This document shows, piece by piece, positions 7,796 through 8,560 of a stretch of DNA of 8,560 nucleotides. The stretch covers positions 1-8,560 of the forward strand of contig CAISDR010000502.1 in the NCBI GenBank assembly GCA_903884125.1, in the 5' to 3' direction. Below the pieces are notes generated by a model that worked only from the letters and a program-made list of their open reading frames with translations, did no database searches and was not told the origin of the DNA. Source of the DNA: an uncultured bacterium (GTDB taxonomy: Bacteria; Pseudomonadota; Alphaproteobacteria; CAISDR01). The translations under genes were made by a program, and so were the position numbers. How positions within the stretch are numbered: position 1 is the first letter of the stretch; the number at the start of each line of letters is the position of its first letter.

Positions 7796-7899
7796 AGGAT
7801 AAGGGTTTTAGGGCCAGTTTTACTTTTGGAAAAGACCCGGATTGAAAACAGTTGGTTTGACCCCAATGGCTGGTTTCGATATCCAGAAGAAAAATACGC
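7796..7899. promoter_or_regulatory. Divergent intergenic region with probable promoters for both directions
   Basis: These 104 nt separate two divergent start codons, so promoters for the leftward operon and for the rightward gene should lie here or just inside the flanking genes. On the plus strand TTGACC (7857-7862) is followed after 17 nt by TATCCA (7880-7885), a fair -35 with a weak -10; it would start transcription only a few bases before the ATG at 7900. TTGAAA (7842-7847) is another -35-like hexamer without a good partner. On the minus strand I see only weak TAAAAC-like -10 candidates. The region is richer in A and T than the genes around it. No operator repeat or riboswitch was recognised. 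Confidence 0.35.
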
Positions 7900-8560
7900 A
7901 TGGCCGAAACGAAAGGCACTCTATTGCCATCTGAATATGCCCTGACTCGCCTTGCTGGCCTGTTCGATTTGTTCGTGCAGCGTGAATTTTCAGCAGCCCT
8001 TGCGCTGGCCCAGACCCTGGATGCCGAAGGGGTGATGGATCCAATGCTTGCGGTATTCATGAGCCATCTGGGTGTGTTAACAGGCCAGACGCAGGCCTAT
8101 CGGCGCGGACTGACCCTTTTGGACCATATGCACACAGAAAATCCCGACATACCCCAGGAGACGCGGGATTATGATTCGAATTTTATCTCTGGCCATGTCT
8201 GTGGCGCGCTGGCGCGCGGTGAAGACGCAATTGTCTTACAATTGCTGGAATTGTCCCGACGCATTCACCCCGGCATTGCACAGGCCTTTCCCCTTAGTGT
8301 CGACCAGATGATATTGCGGGTCCCAAGACCTGACAGGGGGCATCAGGGGCAGATTAGTTCAGTCATTCAGCCCGCGAATGACGTACCCGCCACACGGCGG
8401 GTAAATCTGCTGATGAATCCGTGGTTTTTTGGCCCTGGTGGCCGTCGGCATGACATGGGGCCGCGAATCACACGTGCCTTTAACAAGGCGGGCTGGCCCT
8501 GTCAGCTACTTGAGCCGCCTTATATCGGTCAGGAACTTGCTGTGCTGGATGCTGATGGGC
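7900..8560 (+). CDS. Unrecognised protein, 3' truncated by window edge; possible GT-B-like glycosyltransferase with helical N-terminal extension
   Basis: The frame is open from the ATG at 7900-7902 to the end of the window, giving 220 residues without a stop. ATG 7900 is the first usable start after an in-frame TGA at 7858-7860; a weak purine stretch (AGAAGAAAAA) precedes it. It starts MAETKGTLLPSEYALTRL. Residues about 12-140 are mostly helical in character, with alternating hydrophobic positions that could be degenerate TPR-type repeats (for example FSAALALAQTLDAEG and QAYRRGLTLLDHM). After a linker (about 141-166), residues 167-205 read VNLLMNPWFFGPGG, then RHDMGPRITRAFNKAG, then a second strand WPCQLLEP. 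This strand, glycine-rich loop, helix, strand order resembles the N-terminus of GT-B glycosyltransferases. I do not recognise the family, and the glycosyltransferase idea is inference from fold pattern and neighbourhood. No signal peptide. It is transcribed divergently from the glycan operon. Confidence 0.75.
   Translation, partial: MAETKGTLLPSEYALTRLAGLFDLFVQREFSAALALAQTLDAEGVMDPMLAVFMSHLGVLTGQTQAYRRGLTLLDHMHTENPDIPQETRDYDSNFISGHVCGALARGEDAIVLQLLELSRRIHPGIAQAFPLSVDQMILRVPRPDRGHQGQISSVIQPANDVPATRRVNLLMNPWFFGPGGRRHDMGPRITRAFNKAGWPCQLLEPPYIGQELAVLDADG

Noticed and set aside
7724..7945. 73-residue plus-strand open frame across the intergenic region
   Set aside because: It begins antisense to the conserved nucleotide-binding loop of the fused enzyme and ends inside the unrecognised gene in a different frame; no domain or convincing start.
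7593..8060. 155-residue minus-strand open frame spanning the divergent intergenic region
   Set aside because: It overlaps the start of the fused enzyme in another frame and runs antisense to the unrecognised gene. The translation is Ser/Arg/Gly-rich low-complexity-like sequence with no domain.

Overview
The window looks like a stretch of alphaproteobacterial chromosome. This rests on the LigA sequence (the TGGLICPAQ zinc-finger tail followed by HFVSRNAFDIEGL is, from memory, typical of alphaproteobacterial ligases), the roughly 600-residue three-domain aminopeptidase P, and a moderate-to-high GC coding style with gammaproteobacteria-unlike spacing and few strong Shine-Dalgarno sites. No genus can be assigned by eye. 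I see no RNA genes, CRISPR arrays, insertion sequences or phage genes.

Layout. (1) Bases 1-1566, plus strand: the 3' three quarters of ligA, the replicative NAD+-dependent DNA ligase, cut by the window's left edge. (2) Bases 1557-7795, minus strand: a tight four-gene block, read from right to left: a fused sugar-nucleotidyltransferase/heptose-bisphosphatase, a TPR-containing GT-B glycosyltransferase, a cytosolic aminopeptidase P, and an ArnT/PMT-like multi-membrane glycosyltransferase. Junctions are -4, +31 and -4 nt, with GTGA start/stop overlaps at two of the three, so this is very probably one operon. It runs tail-to-tail into ligA with a 10-nt overlap, and a perfect inverted repeat covers both stop codons. 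(3) Bases 7796-7899: a 104-nt divergent intergenic region. (4) Bases 7900-8560, plus strand: the start of an unrecognised gene that runs off the right edge. It has a helical N-terminal part and then a segment resembling the first strand-loop-helix-strand of a GT-B glycosyltransferase.

How the genes fit together. Three of the four operon genes act on activated sugars or glycans. The fused enzyme would dephosphorylate heptose 1,7-bisphosphate and activate heptose 1-phosphate as a nucleotide sugar. The TPR-GT4 would use a nucleotide sugar in the cytoplasm, and the PMT-like protein would transfer a lipid-linked sugar on the periplasmic face. Together this suggests a surface-glycan or LPS decoration locus. 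The aminopeptidase is a housekeeping-type enzyme apparently carried along in the same transcript. The most interesting points are the enzyme fusion, the partial divergent gene as a possible second extended GT-B glycosyltransferase, and the inverted repeat on the convergent stop codons. I found no convincing wholly new system.
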